Shown here: one piece after another, positions 5,392 to 6,470 of the stretch | How the letters are laid out: each line of letters opens with the position of its first letter | Position numbering within the stretch: the first letter of the stretch is position 1 | Assembly: GCA_900557285.1 (NCBI GenBank) | Contig: USSJ01000075.1 | Coordinates: forward strand, 1 to 6,470 | Length of the DNA stretch: 6,470 nt | Origin: an uncultured Clostridia bacterium | GTDB taxonomy: Bacteria; Bacillota; Clostridia; Christensenellales; Borkfalkiaceae | Reading direction: 5' to 3' | Notes under the pieces: model-generated | The model's database searches: none | Seen by the model: only the letters and a program-made list of their open reading frames with translations | Told to the model about the DNA's origin: nothing | Position numbers and translations under genes: made by a program

Positions 5392-6470
5392 TCAGAACAC
5401 CTCCTTGACAAATTGCTCGATCCGGTTCAGCCCTTCCGCGATGTCTTCCTTTGAAATCGCATACGACAAACGCACACATTCGTCATCCCCGAACGCGATC
5501 CCCGGTACCACTGCGACCCCTTTCTCCAAAAGCATGTCCGCTATATCCAAAGACCCGCCGATCTTTCTGCCGTTGTAACGCTTTCCGTACAATTTGTTTA
5601 CGATCAGCATAATATAGAATGCGCCGTCCGGTTCGATGCAGTCCAGATGCTCGATCTGACGGATGCGCTCGATCATGAATTTCCTGCGGTCATTAAAGAT
5701 CGCGCACATCTTCTCCAGCTCCTCTTCGCTGCCGTTGAGCGCCGCAAGCGTCGCATACTGCGATACGCTCGCAGGATTGCTCGTCGCATGGCTCTGGAAC
5801 GAGTCGATCGCCTTCGCCACATCCTTCGGCGCCGCAAGCCAGCCGATCCTCCAGCCCGTCATCGCATACGTCTTGGATACGCCGTTCACGATGACCGTGT
5901 GCTCTTTCATCTTCTCGCTGACCCGCGCAATGGAAAAATGCTTCACGCCGTCATAGATAAGTTTGGAATAGATTTCGTCCGAAAGCACCCAGATCCCCGC
6001 TTCTTCCGCTACTTTGCCGAGTGCACGGATCTCCTCTTCCGTGTACACCGCACCCGTAGGATTGGACGGGGAATTAAAAATCAGCATCTTCGTTTTCGGC
6101 GTGATCGCTTTTTTCAGATCCTCCGGCGTGATCTTGAAATGATTGTCTTTGTGCCCTTCCACAAAGACGCTCACGCCGCCGCAGACTTTCACCACTTCCG
6201 GATACGTAAGCCAGTACGGCGCGGGAATGATCACTTCGTCACCGTCTTCGATCAGGGCAAACATCGCATTGAATATGGAATGCTTTGCGCCCGAGGATAC
6301 GATGATCTGCGAAGGTTCGTATTCGAGTTCCTGCTCTTCTTTGAACTTTTCCGCGATCTTCGCGCGAAGCTGCGGCAATCCCGACGAAGGCGTATACTTT
6401 GTACAGCCCTTGTCCAATGCTTCTTTCGCCGCATCAATGATGTGCTGCGGCGTGTTGAAGTCGGGTTCGC
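5392..6470 (-). CDS. Class I PLP aminotransferase, aspartate type (5' end outside window)
   Basis: The visible 358 codons cover all but about the first 35-40 residues of a usual 395-residue enzyme. The frame runs open to the right edge and reads GEPDFNTPQHIIDAAKEALDKG, the conserved class I N-terminal motif, so the gene is cut by the window, not broken. A TTG at 6415-6417 is an internal Leu codon (EALDKG), not the start. In visible-fragment numbering: PYWLTYPE (about 84-91), characteristic of the Thermus/Bacillus Ibeta aspartate aminotransferases; SPSNPTG (133-139); SDEIY (163-167) with the PLP-ring Asp D164 and Tyr Y167; SKTYAMTGWRIG (198-209) with Schiff-base lysine K199 (codon 5872-5874) and phosphate-binding R207; and VRLSYA with the carboxylate-binding R333. 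It most likely interconverts aspartate/2-oxoglutarate and oxaloacetate/glutamate; related enzymes can also act on prephenate or alanine. Its stop lies 3 nt before the next gene's GTG. Confidence 0.93.
   Translation of the reverse strand, partial: EPDFNTPQHIIDAAKEALDKGCTKYTPSSGLPQLRAKIAEKFKEEQELEYEPSQIIVSSGAKHSIFNAMFALIEDGDEVIIPAPYWLTYPEVVKVCGGVSVFVEGHKDNHFKITPEDLKKAITPKTKMLIFNSPSNPTGAVYTEEEIRALGKVAEEAGIWVLSDEIYSKLIYDGVKHFSIARVSEKMKEHTVIVNGVSKTYAMTGWRIGWLAAPKDVAKAIDSFQSHATSNPASVSQYATLAALNGSEEELEKMCAIFNDRRKFMIERIRQIEHLDCIEPDGAFYIMLIVNKLYGKRYNGRKIGGSLDIADMLLEKGVAVVPGIAFGDDECVRLSYAISKEDIAEGLNRIEQFVKEVF
5398..5404 (-). promoter_or_regulatory. Ribosome site that fixes a GTG start and couples two genes
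   Basis: Minus-strand GGAGGTG lies 9 nt upstream of the GTG at 5386-5388 and within the last codons of the aminotransferase gene. It justifies the GTG start of the metallolyase and implies that translation of the two genes is coupled. Confidence 0.88.

Noticed and set aside
4591..5454. Long plus-strand open frame opposite the metallolyase gene
   Set aside because: The composition (many Arg, His and Phe) is typical of an antisense frame; it has no motifs, and the minus-strand gene is complete and conserved.

Overview
All six genes lie on the minus strand, in three compact transcription units. The window suggests a Gram-positive anaerobe of the Clostridia. The reasons are moderate GC (about half, by eye), strong GGAGG-type ribosome sites, a MarR/YczE-family pair, a stand-alone LeuA-like DRE-TIM enzyme of the type seen as Re-citrate synthase in clostridia, and a short PilT-annotated-type P-loop protein. 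The order is an inference; a Christensenellales or Lachnospiraceae relative would fit, but the window cannot settle it.

Layout, in the direction of transcription (high to low coordinates). (1) 6470-3991: a class I aminotransferase of the aspartate type, cut by the right window edge, is followed 3 nt later by a 465-residue isopropylmalate-synthase-like metallolyase that starts with GTG. Its ribosome site lies inside the aminotransferase. A weak A/T-rich hairpin may end this unit near 3940. (2) 3919-1395: a good sigma-A promoter (TTGAAA-17-TAAAAT) drives a 135-residue P-loop ATPase, then threonine synthase (thrC) after a 130-nt gap holding a hairpin, then a small two-helix membrane protein with an acidic tail. 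A perfect 21-bp stem ends the unit. (3) 1287-1: a perfect consensus promoter (TTGACA-17-TATAAT) overlapped downstream by repeated CTTATTGT motifs drives a MarR-type regulator and a YczE/YitT-type membrane protein. It ends at a strong 18-bp terminator.

Units 1 and 2 touch the oxaloacetate/aspartate node. The aminotransferase interconverts aspartate and oxaloacetate, the metallolyase probably condenses an acyl-CoA with a 2-oxo acid (oxaloacetate if it is a Re-citrate synthase), and ThrC completes the aspartate-to-threonine route. Unit 3 looks like a self-contained, self-regulated membrane-protein cassette. I see no mobile element, CRISPR array, tRNA, rRNA or convincing new system; this is ordinary chromosomal sequence with a few points worth checking.
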